From the NCBI RefSeq assembly GCF_000472285.1, contig NZ_KI421413.1:181167-245166 (forward strand): DNA of 64,000 bases. The letters are read 5' to 3'. This stretch comes from Desulfuromonas sp. TF. GTDB taxonomy: Bacteria; Desulfobacterota; Desulfuromonadia; Desulfuromonadales; ATBO01. Each line of letters begins with the position of its first letter. The first letter of the stretch is position 1. Positions 42,550-51,853 of the stretch are shown piece by piece. Under the pieces are notes generated by a model, which searched no databases, was not told the DNA's origin, and worked only from the letters and a program-made list of their open reading frames with translations. Made by a program: the position numbers and the translations under genes.

Positions 42550-42831
42550 CTACTCCTCGTCATTAATGGCGGCCTTCAAGACCTGACTCGGCTTGAAGGT
42601 AAGAATGCGGCGCGAGGTGATTTCTATTTCCTCGCCCGTCTGGGGATTGCGGCCACGCCTGGTGGCCTTTTCCTTCACCACGAAGTTGCCAAAACCGGCG
42701 ATTTTGATCTTTTCACCCTCTTCCAGGGTGGATTTGATCAGGTCGAAGACCGTCTCGACAATTTCAGCGGATTCCTTTTTGGAAAAACCGGTTTTCAGAT
42801 AAACATTCTCGATAAGGTCCGCCTTGGTCAT
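42550..42831 (-). CDS. ihfA: Integration host factor alpha subunit
   Basis: 93 residues from the ATG at 42831 (GGAGGTGGT upstream). The bacterial DNA-binding signature GFGNFVVKEKATRRGRNPQTGEEI is complete. The partner would be IhfB, encoded elsewhere. Placement right after pheT is the IhfA context. It bends DNA, and affects sigma54-dependent promoters among others. It has its own promoter upstream in the pheT spacer. Confidence 0.93.
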   Translation of the reverse strand: MTKADLIENVYLKTGFSKKESAEIVETVFDLIKSTLEEGEKIKIAGFGNFVVKEKATRRGRNPQTGEEIEITSRRILTFKPSQVLKAAINDEE

Positions 42832-42876
42832 ACCACCTCCGCATAAAATGAACACAGGTCCTTGAATTTACAGGTT

Positions 42877-42905
42877 TTTATATCACATGAATTTTGGAAT
42901 GGCAA
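42877..42905 (-). promoter_or_regulatory. Sigma70 promoter of ihfA
   Basis: On the minus strand TTGCCA (42900-42905), 17 bases, and TATAAA (42877-42882) with TG just upstream. It sits between the pheT stop and the ihfA start, allowing ihfA to be expressed apart from pheST. Confidence 0.6.
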
Positions 42906-42914
42906 CCAATTTTT

Positions 42915-45329
42915 TTAGCGGGTTTCAGCACCGAGTTTTTCCACGAGCGCCTGCACCATTTTGCCGTGCACCAGATTGATTTCTTCGTCGGTCAAGGTCT
43001 TCTCCGGACTGCGATAACGGATCCTGACAGCCAGACTTTTCTTCCCCTCCGGAATCCCTTGCCCGCGGTAAAGGTCGAACAAAACCACATCTTCCACATA
43101 ACGGCCCTTAATGTCGGCAAGGACATCAAAGACCTGCCGGGCGACAATCTCTTCATCAAGAAGAAAGGCGCTGTCCCGGTAGACATCAGGAAAGCGGGAA
43201 AGAGGCTTGAAACCGCTGAAAGCCACTGAGGCGGCTAACAGCTCCTCGAAGTCGAGGTCGAAAGCATAAAGGGGGGTATCGATATCGTATGCTTCCAGAA
43301 CATTGGGGTGGATTTCTCCCAAGGTGCCAAGGATCCGATCTCCCTGGAGCAGGGTACACGATTTTCCGGGGTGGAGAAAAGATTCGCTTCGCCCGGCGTC
43401 CCAGACAACGTCTGAAATCCGGAAGGAATCAAGGAGATTTTCCACGGTCCCCTTCAGGTCGAAGAAGTCGACTGCCTGCTGGTCCTGGGCCCATCCTTCT
43501 GGCTCCCGGCGACCGCACCTCACCGCGGTAAGACGCAATCCTTCTCGGGGCAGTTCCTCCTGGTCGATCGGATGAAAAACCGGGCGCAACTCGAACAGGG
43601 CCAGGTCGCGACTACGGTAAGCCAGATTGCGGGCCGCCGTCTCCAGCACACTGGGCACCAGGCTGGTGCGCATGACCGCCTGCTCCTCGGTGAGGGGATT
43701 TAGAATCGGCACGGTGCGCCGGCGGTAATCGTCCGCATCCAGGCGGAGGCGGTCCCAGGCGGCTGAGGCAATGAAGGAATAATTGACTATTTCGGAAAAT
43801 CCTGCAGTCACCATGGCATTTCGAGCACAGGTCACCTGCCGCTGATGTCCTGTCGGCCGATGGCAGATGGCGCGTCCCACGGGCATGGTGGAAGGAATCC
43901 GGTCATATCCGTTGAGCCGTGCGACCTCTTCGATGAGATCGATTTCACGCTCCAGGTCGGGACGGAAGGTGGGCACCGAAACATAAAGCGCTTCATCGAT
44001 CCGATCGCCGGCCGGTTCGACATCGAGACCGATGGAACGCAGCAGGCGCTGAATCTCCAGGGTTTCAAGCTTGAGCCCGAGAATGTCGTTGGTGCGGCGG
44101 GTAGTGATGGTCACCTTTCTTTCCGACACCGTCCGGGGATAAACGTCAATACAGCCCTTCGCGACAGTGCCGCCGGCAACCTCCTGAATCAGGGCCGTCG
44201 CCCGGTTGAGCGCCACCGGAACCATGTTGACGTCGGCGCCTCGTTCGAACCGGTGAGACGATTCAGTGTGGATGCCGAGCCGCTTGCCGGTACGGCGGAT
44301 GGAGGTGGGATTGAAGTAGGCGCTCTCCAGGAGGATATCGACGGTGTCGGGCTGCACTTCGGAGTTTTCGCCACCCATGATGCCTGCAAGGGCGACCGGC
44401 CCCTCCGCATCGCATATCACCAGATCCTCACGGCCGAGCAGGCGCTTCTGGCTGTCCAAGGTGGAGAATTCAGTCCCCTCGGAGGCTCTTTTTACCACGA
44501 TTCGCCGGCCCCGCAGGAGGTTGAAATCAAAGGCATGCAGAGGGTGACCGAGTTCCATGAGGACATAATTGGTGACATCGACCACATTATTGATCGAGCG
44601 CATTCCCACGGATTCGAGACGACGCACCAGCCATTCGGGAGAGGGTCCGATGGTCACCCCCTGGATCAGGCGAGCGGCATAGCGGGGGCAAAATTCCGGC
44701 TCTTCGACGACAACGGAGGTCGCCTCCCCGATCGGCGGTCCATCCTCCCTTGGGCTCACCCGAGGAAGCTTTACCGGAGACCCCACCATGGCGGCAACTT
44801 CGCGAGCCACCCCGAGGATGCTCAGGCAGTCCGGGCGGTTGGGGGTGAGGCCGAGTTCGTAGCGTACATCCTTCAGGCCGAGAGCCTCAAAAACAGGGAG
44901 TCCCGGGGAAAGACCTTCAGGAAGAATCAGAATTCCCTCCGAGTCTTCAGCGAATCCGAGTTCCTTCTCTGAACAGAGCATCCCCATCGAAAGCTGGCCA
45001 CGGATTTTGGACTTCTTGATCTTGAAATCACCCGGAAGGACGCTGCCGACCTGAGCCAGGGCAACCAGATCTCCGGCACGATGGTTCTTCGCTCCACAGA
45101 CGACCTGAACGGTATCACCGCCAGTTTCGACCTGACAGAGGGTCAGGCGATCGGCATCGGGATGTGGATCGACCGAGACCAGACGCGCGACGATGACGCT
45201 GTCCAGCCCTTCACCGAGCTTTTCCATGGCGTCGACTTCCAGCCCTGCCATGGTCAGGCGGTGGGAAAGATCTTCCGGAGCAAGGTCGAAATCGACAAAT
45301 TCCTTGAGCCAGCGTTGGGTAACGATCAT
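42915..45329 (-). CDS. pheT: Phenylalanine-tRNA ligase beta subunit
   Basis: 804 residues, the standard length. The order is an N-terminal EMAP/tRNA-binding domain (about 40-150; VCGAKNHRAGD), B3/B4 editing domain, B5 domain, class II core-like domain, and a C-terminal FDX-anticodon-binding domain (FSGFKPLSRFPDVYRD). With PheS it forms the (alpha beta)2 enzyme that charges tRNA-Phe. It lies 60 bases after pheS. Confidence 0.97.
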   Translation of the reverse strand: MIVTQRWLKEFVDFDLAPEDLSHRLTMAGLEVDAMEKLGEGLDSVIVARLVSVDPHPDADRLTLCQVETGGDTVQVVCGAKNHRAGDLVALAQVGSVLPGDFKIKKSKIRGQLSMGMLCSEKELGFAEDSEGILILPEGLSPGLPVFEALGLKDVRYELGLTPNRPDCLSILGVAREVAAMVGSPVKLPRVSPREDGPPIGEATSVVVEEPEFCPRYAARLIQGVTIGPSPEWLVRRLESVGMRSINNVVDVTNYVLMELGHPLHAFDFNLLRGRRIVVKRASEGTEFSTLDSQKRLLGREDLVICDAEGPVALAGIMGGENSEVQPDTVDILLESAYFNPTSIRRTGKRLGIHTESSHRFERGADVNMVPVALNRATALIQEVAGGTVAKGCIDVYPRTVSERKVTITTRRTNDILGLKLETLEIQRLLRSIGLDVEPAGDRIDEALYVSVPTFRPDLEREIDLIEEVARLNGYDRIPSTMPVGRAICHRPTGHQRQVTCARNAMVTAGFSEIVNYSFIASAAWDRLRLDADDYRRRTVPILNPLTEEQAVMRTSLVPSVLETAARNLAYRSRDLALFELRPVFHPIDQEELPREGLRLTAVRCGRREPEGWAQDQQAVDFFDLKGTVENLLDSFRISDVVWDAGRSESFLHPGKSCTLLQGDRILGTLGEIHPNVLEAYDIDTPLYAFDLDFEELLAASVAFSGFKPLSRFPDVYRDSAFLLDEEIVARQVFDVLADIKGRYVEDVVLFDLYRGQGIPEGKKSLAVRIRYRSPEKTLTDEEINLVHGKMVQALVEKLGAETR

Positions 45330-45389
45330 AAATCCAGATCCTCTATCAGCAGAAAGGCCTCAACAGCCTGCAGGCTAGTTGTTTTTCCT

Positions 45390-46406
45390 TCAGAATTGTC
45401 TCAGGAAACGAAGGTCGTTTTCGAAAAACAGACGCAGATCGCTGACCCCGTATTTGAGCATGGCGAGGCGTTCGAGGCCGACTCCGAAGGCGAAACCGCT
45501 GTACACTTCGGGGTCGTAGTTGACCGACTTGAAGACCTCTGGATCGATCATGCCGCTGCCGAGGATTTCCAGCCACCCGGACTGCTTGCAGACCCTGCAT
45601 CCCGTGCCGCCGCAGATGACACATTGTATATCCACTTCGGCGCTCGGCTCAGTGAAGGGGAAAAAGGAAGGACGGAAACGGATTCCTACCTTTTCACTGA
45701 AAAACTGGGTCACAAAGGCGGTGAGAATGCCCTTGAGGTCGCCAAAGGTTACATGCTTGTCCACCAGGAACCCCTCGACCTGATGAAACATCGGACTGTG
45801 AGTCAGGTCGGAATCCCGGCGATATACGGTGCCGGGAGCGATGACCCTTACCGGCGGCGCATGCCGGAGCATGGTTCGAATCTGCACGGGCGAGGTGTGC
45901 GTTCGAAGAACCACGTCCTCCGTTATGTAAAAAGTATCCTGCATGTCCCGGGCGGGATGGTCTTTGGGAATGTTGAGAGCTTCGAAATTATAGAAATCCT
46001 TTTCAACTTCGGGGCCCTCAGCGACGCCGAAACCCAGCGCGGCGAAGATCTCAACAACCTCCTCGGTGACAAGGGTGATCGGATGCTTCGAGCCGGCAAA
46101 GACGCGCCGCCCGGGAAGCGTGATGTCAATGCGTTCCCTGGCGAGACGGCGGGAAATCTCCGCTTCGCGGACAACAGCGAGGCGGCTGTCGAACAGATTC
46201 TCTAATTCTTCCTTGACGCGGTTGGCCAGAGCGCCGATCACCGGACGTTCCTCCGCGGAGAGCTGACCCATTCCCTTCATGAGGCCGGTCAGTTCCCCTT
46301 TTTTTCCGAGAAACCGAACCCTTACTTCCTGCAGCGCGGCTTCGCTGTCGGTCTGTGCCATGGCTGCGGTCGCCGTGCGCGACATCTCTTCCAGTCTGTC
46401 CTTCAT
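45390..46406 (-). CDS. pheS: Phenylalanine-tRNA ligase alpha subunit
   Basis: 338 residues from the ATG at 46406; the open frame extends to 46508 but through two hairpins and without a ribosome site. An N-terminal coiled coil (1-85) binds tRNA; class II motif 2 is FHQVEGFLVDKHVTFGDLKG and motif 3 is GFAFGVGLERLAML. It activates phenylalanine. Two terminator-like hairpins separate it from rplT, which suggests attenuation or separate regulation. Confidence 0.97.
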   Translation of the reverse strand: MKDRLEEMSRTATAAMAQTDSEAALQEVRVRFLGKKGELTGLMKGMGQLSAEERPVIGALANRVKEELENLFDSRLAVVREAEISRRLARERIDITLPGRRVFAGSKHPITLVTEEVVEIFAALGFGVAEGPEVEKDFYNFEALNIPKDHPARDMQDTFYITEDVVLRTHTSPVQIRTMLRHAPPVRVIAPGTVYRRDSDLTHSPMFHQVEGFLVDKHVTFGDLKGILTAFVTQFFSEKVGIRFRPSFFPFTEPSAEVDIQCVICGGTGCRVCKQSGWLEILGSGMIDPEVFKSVNYDPEVYSGFAFGVGLERLAMLKYGVSDLRLFFENDLRFLRQF

Positions 46407-46427
46407 GAGTATCCCGAATCGTCGGTT

Positions 46428-46461
46428 AAAAAACAGCATGGAAGCCGTCGGGCTTCCATGC
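46428..46461 (-). terminator. Second terminator-like hairpin in the pheS leader
   Basis: GCATGGAAGCC and GGCTTCCATGC make an 11-base-pair stem with loop CGAC on the minus strand, followed by GTTTTTT. It lies only 22 bases before the pheS ATG, so it must act as an attenuator or be read through for pheS to be expressed from upstream. Confidence 0.8.
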
Positions 46462-46480
46462 ACTGCGGTGAATCTCGCAC

Positions 46481-46516
46481 AAAAAAAGAGATGAGGAGGG
46501 GCCCTCATCTCTTTTT
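46481..46516 (-). terminator. Terminator after rplT
   Basis: AAAAGAGATGAGG and CCTCATCTCTTTT form a 13-base-pair stem, followed on the minus strand by TTTTTTT. It ends 13 bases after the rplT stop and closes the infC-rpmI-rplT part of the operon at least partially. Confidence 0.85.
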
Positions 46517-46528
46517 GTTTCTGAGATC

Positions 46529-46885
46529 TTACTGAAGCCGGGCCTTGGCCTTGTCGACAATGGCGCTGAATCCGCCGGGATCGACGACGGCCACTTGAGC
46601 CAGGATCTTTCGATCCAATCCGATTTCGGCTTTTTTCAGGCCATGAACCAGACGGCTGTAGGAGAGCCCGTTTTCCCGGGCGGCGGCATTGATCCTTGCG
46701 ATCCAGAGAGCCCGGAAATCCCTCTTCTTGACCTTGCGGTCGCGATAAGCGTAATTCAGGGCCCGGTCTACCGCTTCCGTCGCACTGCGGAAAAGTTTGC
46801 CGCGTGCCCCCCTGTACCCTTTGGCCAGTTTGAGAACCTTGTTTCTTCTGCGTCTCGCTTTGAATCCTCTTTTTGCTCTCGGCAT
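46529..46885 (-). CDS. rplT: 50S ribosomal protein L20
   Basis: 118 residues. The basic N-terminus [20 protein letters not shown] and the [17 protein letters not shown] segment are L20 signatures. It binds 23S rRNA early in assembly and in many bacteria represses its own operon. It lies 105 bases after rpmI. Confidence 0.98.
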   Translation of the reverse strand: MPRAKRGFKARRRRNKVLKLAKGYRGARGKLFRSATEAVDRALNYAYRDRKVKKRDFRALWIARINAAARENGLSYSRLVHGLKKAEIGLDRKILAQVAVVDPGGFSAIVDKAKARLQ

Positions 46886-46990
46886 GTGTTACTCCTTCTG
46901 ATGTTAAATATGCGGATGGATTCCGCAGCCGGATCTGAAGGGGGAGACATTTTCCCCTCAGTTCACGGACTTGAGCCGAGCCGGATGAAC

Positions 46991-47188
46991 CTACATGTAG
47001 GGAATCAAACGGCTGATGTTCTTTTCATCCACCTTGGCCACAAGGGTTCCCTGGCGAAGATCACGCTTGCGCTTGGTAGTTTTCTTGGTCAGGATGTGAC
47101 TGGTGAACGCCTTATTACGGCGAACTTTGCCGGTGCCGGTCTTGCGAAAACGCTTGGCGGCGCCGCGATTAGTTTTTATTTTGGGCAT
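46991..47188 (-). CDS. rpmI: 50S ribosomal protein L35
   Basis: 65 residues from the ATG at 47188 ([20 protein letters not shown], with GGAGATGGGT upstream). It is the middle gene of infC-rpmI-rplT, 77 bases after infC. Confidence 0.98.
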   Translation of the reverse strand: MPKIKTNRGAAKRFRKTGTGKVRRNKAFTSHILTKKTTKRKRDLRQGTLVAKVDEKNISRLIPYM

Positions 47189-47265
47189 GACCCATCTCCT
47201 TCGTTTTAAATGCACCGCCAAGGCAGAATCCAAGACGGTTACAGACAGCTACCGGTTACAGACAG

Positions 47266-47781
47266 CTACTTCTTCAGCGGGCCGACGACCATGGTCATGA
47301 AGCGTCCGGACATGCTGGGGAATGACTCGACAACCCCGAGATCCTTGACCTCTTCTGCCATCCGCTGAAGAAGTCTGCGGCCAAACTCGGGGTGGGTTAC
47401 CTCGCGGCCACGGAACATCACCGTCATCTTGACCTTGTTGCCCTCTTCAAGGAAGCGGCGGGCATTCCTGAGCTTGACCTGGAAATCGTGCTCCTCTGTT
47501 TTGGGGCGCATCTTGACTTCCTTGAGCTCGACCCGGGCTGTTTTTTTCTTGGCTTCGGCAGCCCGCTTGCTCTGTTGATACTTGAACTTGCCGTAATCCA
47601 TGATCCGGCAAACGGGCGGAACCGCATTGGGTGAAACTTCGACGAGATCGAGACCGCGCTCTGCGGCGGCAGCTAACGCCTCGTTCAGCCCCATGACTCC
47701 GAGCTGCCCCCCCTCGTCATCGACGACCCGGACTTCGCGGGCTCGAATAGCGCGATTAATGTTGGTCTCTTGCTTAGCTAT
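47266..47781 (-). CDS. infC: Translation initiation factor IF-3 (ATA start codon)
   Basis: 171 residues. The ribosome site AGGAGG is followed after seven bases by ATA, then GCT AAG CAA (AKQETNINRAIRAREVR, the normal IF-3 N-terminus). The only upstream in-frame start, a GTG at 47811, lies before the ribosome site and inside thrS. A non-AUG start is the rule for infC because IF-3 rejects such codons and so limits its own synthesis; ATA is an uncommon variant. The N-domain covers about 1-75, and the C-domain has FLEEGNKVKMTVMFRGRE. It keeps ribosomal subunits apart and checks start codons. Confidence 0.95.
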   Translation of the reverse strand: MAKQETNINRAIRAREVRVVDDEGGQLGVMGLNEALAAAAERGLDLVEVSPNAVPPVCRIMDYGKFKYQQSKRAAEAKKKTARVELKEVKMRPKTEEHDFQVKLRNARRFLEEGNKVKMTVMFRGREVTHPEFGRRLLQRMAEEVKDLGVVESFPSMSGRFMTMVVGPLKK

Positions 47782-47792
47782 GGTGCCACCTC

Positions 47793-49712
47793 CTAGTGGT
47801 ATTGCCTGCACTCGTCCTGGATGAACCGAACGAAATCGGCAGGGGTCATCGGCTCAAGGTTCTTTCCGGAGCGATGGCGCGGAGCAACGGTTCCGTCTTC
47901 CATCTCCCGGTCGCCGATCACCAGCATATAAGGAATCTTCTCGACCTGGGCCTCGCGAATTTTGAAACCGAGTTTTTCGTTGCGAAGGTCCTGCTGGACA
48001 CGGACTCCTTCGGCGCGCAATTCCTTGAAGACTCGTTCGGCATATTCGGCCTGATTATCGGTCACATTGACAACGATAGCCTGAATCGGAGAGATCCAAA
48101 GAGGAAAATTCCCTGCGTAATGTTCGATCAGAACACCAATGAAGCGTTCAATGGCACCGAGAATGACCCGATGAACCATGACGGGACGGTGTTTTTCTCC
48201 GTCGCTGCCTATATAAGTGAGATCAAAACGCTCAGGCAGGGTAAAATCGCACTGGATTGTAGCACACTGCCATCTCCTGTCAAGGGCGTCCTTGAGCTTG
48301 ATGTCGATCTTTGGCCCGTAAAAAGCGCCGTCGCCTTCGTTGATCTCGAAAGGCAGACCGGAATCCTTGAGAGTGTTCAACAGGGCGTCCGTCGCGCGCT
48401 TCCAATCCTCATCGCTGCCGATCGATTTCTCGGGTCGGGTGGAAATCTCCATCTCGTATTCGAAGCCGAAAATCCCCATGACTTCCCGTACGAACTGAAG
48501 TACCCCCTTGATCTCAGCATCGAGCTGATCCGGAGTGCAGAGGATATGGGCATCGTCCTGGGTAAATCCACGTACCCTCAGAAGTCCGTGGAGCACGCCG
48601 GACTTCTCGTGGCGATGAACGGTCCCCAATTCGAAATAGCGCAGCGGCAGGTCGCGATAGGAGCGGATCCGGGATTTGTAGATCAGCATATGGGCGAGGC
48701 AGTTCATCGGCTTGATGCCGTAGCTCTGCTCTTCGACCTCGGTGAAGTACATGTTCTCGCGGTAGTTCTCGTAATGCCCTGAAGTTTTCCACAGATCCGT
48801 ACGCAGGATCTGCGGCCCCATGACGATGTCGTAACCCCTCTTGAGGTGTTCGCGGCGCTCGAAGTCCTCGAGGATGGTGCGCAGCAGAGCGCCTTTGGGA
48901 TGCCAGATCACCAGTCCAGCCCCGGCTTCCTCGCTGAAGGAGAAAAGGTCGAGCTCTTTCCCCAGTTTGCGATGATCGCGCTTTTTGGCTTCTTCGAGTT
49001 TTTGAAGATAGCCCTTCAGTTCCTTTTTATCCGGGAAGGCCGTCGCGTAGATGCGCTGCAGCATGGCGTTCTTTTCATCGCCGCGCCAGTAGGCGCCGGC
49101 CACGCTGGTGAGCTTGAACGCCTTGAGCAGGCCCGTGGACGGCAGGTGCGGACCACGGCACAGATCGAGGAAGTCCCCCTGCCGGTAAACGGAGACCGTT
49201 TGGTTGGGGAGGTCCTGAATGAGCTGCACCTTGAAGTCTTCCCCCATATCCCGGAACAGGGCGATGGCCCTATCCCGACTCATCTCCTGGCGTTCGATAG
49301 GAAGATCGGCCCGGGCCAGCTCTTCCATCTTTTTTTCGATGAGATCGAACTCTTCGGGGGTGAATTTATGTTTTTCGCTGTAAAAATCGTAGTAGAAGCC
49401 GTTTTCGATCGCCGGACCGATGGTGACCTGAACATCCTTTCCGAACAGCCCCTTGACAGCGTGAGCCATCAGGTGAGCCGCCGAATGACGGTAAACGTCA
49501 AGCCCTTCCCGGGTGGAGAGAGTGACGAGCTCAAGGCGGGCGTCGTTCTCGATCGGCTTTGTGCCGTCCACCAACTCCCCGTCGAGTCTGGCCGCCACGG
49601 TCTGGCGCGCAAGCCGCTCGCCAATGGAGCGGGCCACCTCGAGGGGAGTCGTCCCTTTGGGATATTCCTTCAGGGAGCCGTCCGGCAGTTCAACGTGGAC
49701 CAGGGTCATCAT
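47793..49712 (-). CDS. thrS: Threonine-tRNA ligase
   Basis: 639 residues, full length. The order is TGS domain (1-62; [21 protein letters not shown]), editing domain with HxxxH ([14 protein letters not shown]) and the class II core with zinc ligands in [15 protein letters not shown] and MVHRVILG, then the anticodon-binding domain. It is the first gene of thrS-infC-rpmI-rplT; infC starts 11 bases after its stop. The start is one of two adjacent ATGs after GGAG. Only 14 bases separate it from a terminator-like hairpin. Confidence 0.97.
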   Translation of the reverse strand: MMTLVHVELPDGSLKEYPKGTTPLEVARSIGERLARQTVAARLDGELVDGTKPIENDARLELVTLSTREGLDVYRHSAAHLMAHAVKGLFGKDVQVTIGPAIENGFYYDFYSEKHKFTPEEFDLIEKKMEELARADLPIERQEMSRDRAIALFRDMGEDFKVQLIQDLPNQTVSVYRQGDFLDLCRGPHLPSTGLLKAFKLTSVAGAYWRGDEKNAMLQRIYATAFPDKKELKGYLQKLEEAKKRDHRKLGKELDLFSFSEEAGAGLVIWHPKGALLRTILEDFERREHLKRGYDIVMGPQILRTDLWKTSGHYENYRENMYFTEVEEQSYGIKPMNCLAHMLIYKSRIRSYRDLPLRYFELGTVHRHEKSGVLHGLLRVRGFTQDDAHILCTPDQLDAEIKGVLQFVREVMGIFGFEYEMEISTRPEKSIGSDEDWKRATDALLNTLKDSGLPFEINEGDGAFYGPKIDIKLKDALDRRWQCATIQCDFTLPERFDLTYIGSDGEKHRPVMVHRVILGAIERFIGVLIEHYAGNFPLWISPIQAIVVNVTDNQAEYAERVFKELRAEGVRVQQDLRNEKLGFKIREAQVEKIPYMLVIGDREMEDGTVAPRHRSGKNLEPMTPADFVRFIQDECRQYH

Positions 49713-49726
49713 TTACTCCGCGAATG

Positions 49727-49750
49727 AAAAGAGGCATCCGGGGATGCCTC
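49727..49750 (-). terminator. Hairpin between tRNA-Val and thrS
   Basis: GAGGCATCC and GGATGCCTC form a perfect 9-base-pair stem with a 2-base loop, then TTTT on the minus strand. It is placed 30 bases after tRNA-Val and 15 bases before thrS, so it can terminate the tRNA transcript or attenuate thrS. Confidence 0.7.
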
Positions 49751-49779
49751 CATCAATAATAACGGTTGTCGGATAATTT

Positions 49780-49854
<75 letters not shown>

Positions 49855-49874
49855 ACAACCGTAACGCGGTGTAA

Positions 49875-49904
49875 CTTGTATCAAAAGCCCACGAGTGATG
49901 TCAA
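49875..49904 (-). promoter_or_regulatory. Promoter of tRNA-Val (and possibly thrS)
   Basis: On the minus strand a perfect TTGACA (49899-49904) and TACAAG with an upstream TGA (extended -10; 49875-49880) are 18 bases apart. A GC-rich discriminator (ACACCGCG) follows, as in stringently controlled stable-RNA promoters. Confidence 0.65.
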
Positions 49905-50009
49905 GCACTTTTACTGGAAAATCAATTTTTTTGCAGCCGTCCCTCCGTCTATTTTCCACCCACCCCGACGGCAACGGGTTGAAAGGACCACACCCTCCAG
50001 GGGAAGCCT

Positions 50010-51320
50010 TTACAGCAGTTCGCTCTCGATCCGGATGAGGCGGCTCTTTTCCCTCACCATATCCAGAGCGTCGATCTCATCCAGGGCCGAGCGGACGCTG
50101 ACCTCTTTCGCCTCATGGGTCATCAGGACGATGGGAACCGCCTCTTCTTCATGCCGCTCTGGCTGGATCATGGAAGCGATGCTGATGTCGTGTCGACCGA
50201 GAACTCCGGCGATCTGCGCCAGGACTCCTGGCTTGTCCACCGTAGTGAAACGCAGGTAATACTGGCTGACGATCTCGTCCATGGGCTTGATGGAAAGACG
50301 GCCGATGTGTTCGGGGCAGTAAGCCATGGCCGGCGTGCGGACCGCAGCTCCGGATCGCAGATTGCGGGCGATGGCCATGACATCTCCCATGACCGCGCTG
50401 GCGGTGGCATTCATTCCGGCTCCAGCGCCGTAAAGCATGACCGGCCCGACGAAGTCACCCACCAGGCGCACTGCATTGAAGGCACCGTCGACATCGGCCA
50501 GGGGATAATGGAGGGGGATCATGGTGGGATGAACCCGGGCCTCGATGCGTCCTCCGTCTTCCTTGCTGATGGCCAGGAGCTTGATCTTGTAGCCGAAATC
50601 CTTGGCGAACCGGATATCCGCGGCGGAAATGCCGCTGATCCCCTCCGTATAGATTTCCTCGAATTTGACTCTGGTTCCGAAACAGAGTGAAATGAGAAGA
50701 GCCAGCTTGTGAGCCGTATCGATCCCTTCGATATCGAAGGTGGGATCGGCCTCGGCAAATCCCAGAGACTGAGCGTCCTTGAGAACAACGGAAAAATCAT
50801 CCCCGTCGTTGGACATGCGTGAGAGAATGTAGTTGCATGTGCCGTTGAGAATGGCAAAGATGCTCCCGAAGCGATTGGCGCAGAGATTCTCCTTGATGGA
50901 GGATATGACCGGGATGCCACCGCCTACCGCCGCTTCGAAAAAGACATCCACCCTCTTCTCGGCAGCGGCGGCGTAAATCTCCTCGCCGTGCAGGGCGAGC
51001 AGAGCCTTGTTGGCGGTGACCACATGCTTCCCCTGCTCGATGGCCTTGAGCACAAAGGTGCGGGCCGGCTCATACCCTCCGATCAATTCGATGACGACAT
51101 CGATGTCGGGTGCGGAAACCACATCTTCGGCCCGGGTAGTGAGCAAGTCGGCATCGACGGAAACGCCTCGATCCGTGGTGATATCCAGATCGGCGATACG
51201 AGCGAGGACCAGGCGAGCTCCGAGACGCTCCTCGATAAGCCGGGCATTATCCTGAAATATCTTTACGACGCCGGTACCGATCGTACCGAATCCGAGCAGG
51301 CCAATCCTGATTTCTTTCAT
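50010..51320 (-). CDS. hom: Homoserine dehydrogenase
   Basis: 436 residues. The NAD(P)-binding start is RIGLLGFGTIGTGVVKI; the catalytic domain has GTCNYILSRM and GFAEADPTFDIEGIDTAHK; a C-terminal ACT domain (about 350-430; YYLRFTTVDKPGVLAQIAGVL) gives allosteric control, usually by threonine. It reduces aspartate semialdehyde to homoserine for threonine and methionine synthesis. It follows the M17N gene by 41 bases. The 155 bases downstream hold the tRNA-Val promoter and no gene. Confidence 0.97.
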   Translation of the reverse strand: MKEIRIGLLGFGTIGTGVVKIFQDNARLIEERLGARLVLARIADLDITTDRGVSVDADLLTTRAEDVVSAPDIDVVIELIGGYEPARTFVLKAIEQGKHVVTANKALLALHGEEIYAAAAEKRVDVFFEAAVGGGIPVISSIKENLCANRFGSIFAILNGTCNYILSRMSNDGDDFSVVLKDAQSLGFAEADPTFDIEGIDTAHKLALLISLCFGTRVKFEEIYTEGISGISAADIRFAKDFGYKIKLLAISKEDGGRIEARVHPTMIPLHYPLADVDGAFNAVRLVGDFVGPVMLYGAGAGMNATASAVMGDVMAIARNLRSGAAVRTPAMAYCPEHIGRLSIKPMDEIVSQYYLRFTTVDKPGVLAQIAGVLGRHDISIASMIQPERHEEEAVPIVLMTHEAKEVSVRSALDEIDALDMVREKSRLIRIESELL

Positions 51321-51361
51321 GTCATCCCCTTGCTTAAAGGTATCGGGTCAATTGTATTGAT

Positions 51362-51853
51362 TCATTTCGGGACCTGGCGAGAGCACCTTCTGAATTCGGC
51401 ATTCTGAGCGAAGAAGGTGAGTCGGCAATCGGGTCGACGGCCCTCCATTGCCTTGAGAGCTGCCGTCATCATCTCCCCGAGGTCCGATTTTTCCATACCC
51501 GCCAGGGAATCCAGGCAAAAGGTGATCCGGTTGAGCCCAGCATCGCGGCATGTATACAGAAAATGCCGAAACAACCCCTCAACGGTTTCCCGTCCGAGAC
51601 CTTTGCGGCTTCCTCCGCCGATGAAAAGAACCCAGTCCGCGGCCAGTTTTCCGTTGTTGAGCACCAGAACGTGTTCTCCCGCCCTACCCCGAGCCTTTCC
51701 TTTGAGCAGCAGATCGGTCAGCAGACCATTCAGACGCCAGTCCAGCAGGGCGGCAGGTCCGAGAAGGGGACGCTCGTCTTCGAAAAAGAGCGCAGCCACC
51801 GCATCTCCGTCAATCCGGTCAGCCGGGAAATCGAGAACCTGGAAACTGCTCAT
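51362..51853 (-). CDS. Stand-alone peptidase M17 N-terminal (macro-like) domain protein
   Basis: 163 residues. The sequence DRIDGDAVAALFFEDERPL, GPAALLDWRLNGLLTDLL and VLVLNNGKLAADWVLFIGGGSR resembles the N-terminal domain of leucyl aminopeptidase (M17), a macro-domain-like fold, but the catalytic C-terminal domain is missing. It therefore cannot be a peptidase. The family role is unknown; binding of nucleotide or DNA is conceivable by analogy with PepA. It overlaps nusB by 4 bases, so it is translated with the riboflavin-nusB genes. Confidence 0.7.
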   Translation of the reverse strand: MSSFQVLDFPADRIDGDAVAALFFEDERPLLGPAALLDWRLNGLLTDLLLKGKARGRAGEHVLVLNNGKLAADWVLFIGGGSRKGLGRETVEGLFRHFLYTCRDAGLNRITFCLDSLAGMEKSDLGEMMTAALKAMEGRRPDCRLTFFAQNAEFRRCSRQVPK

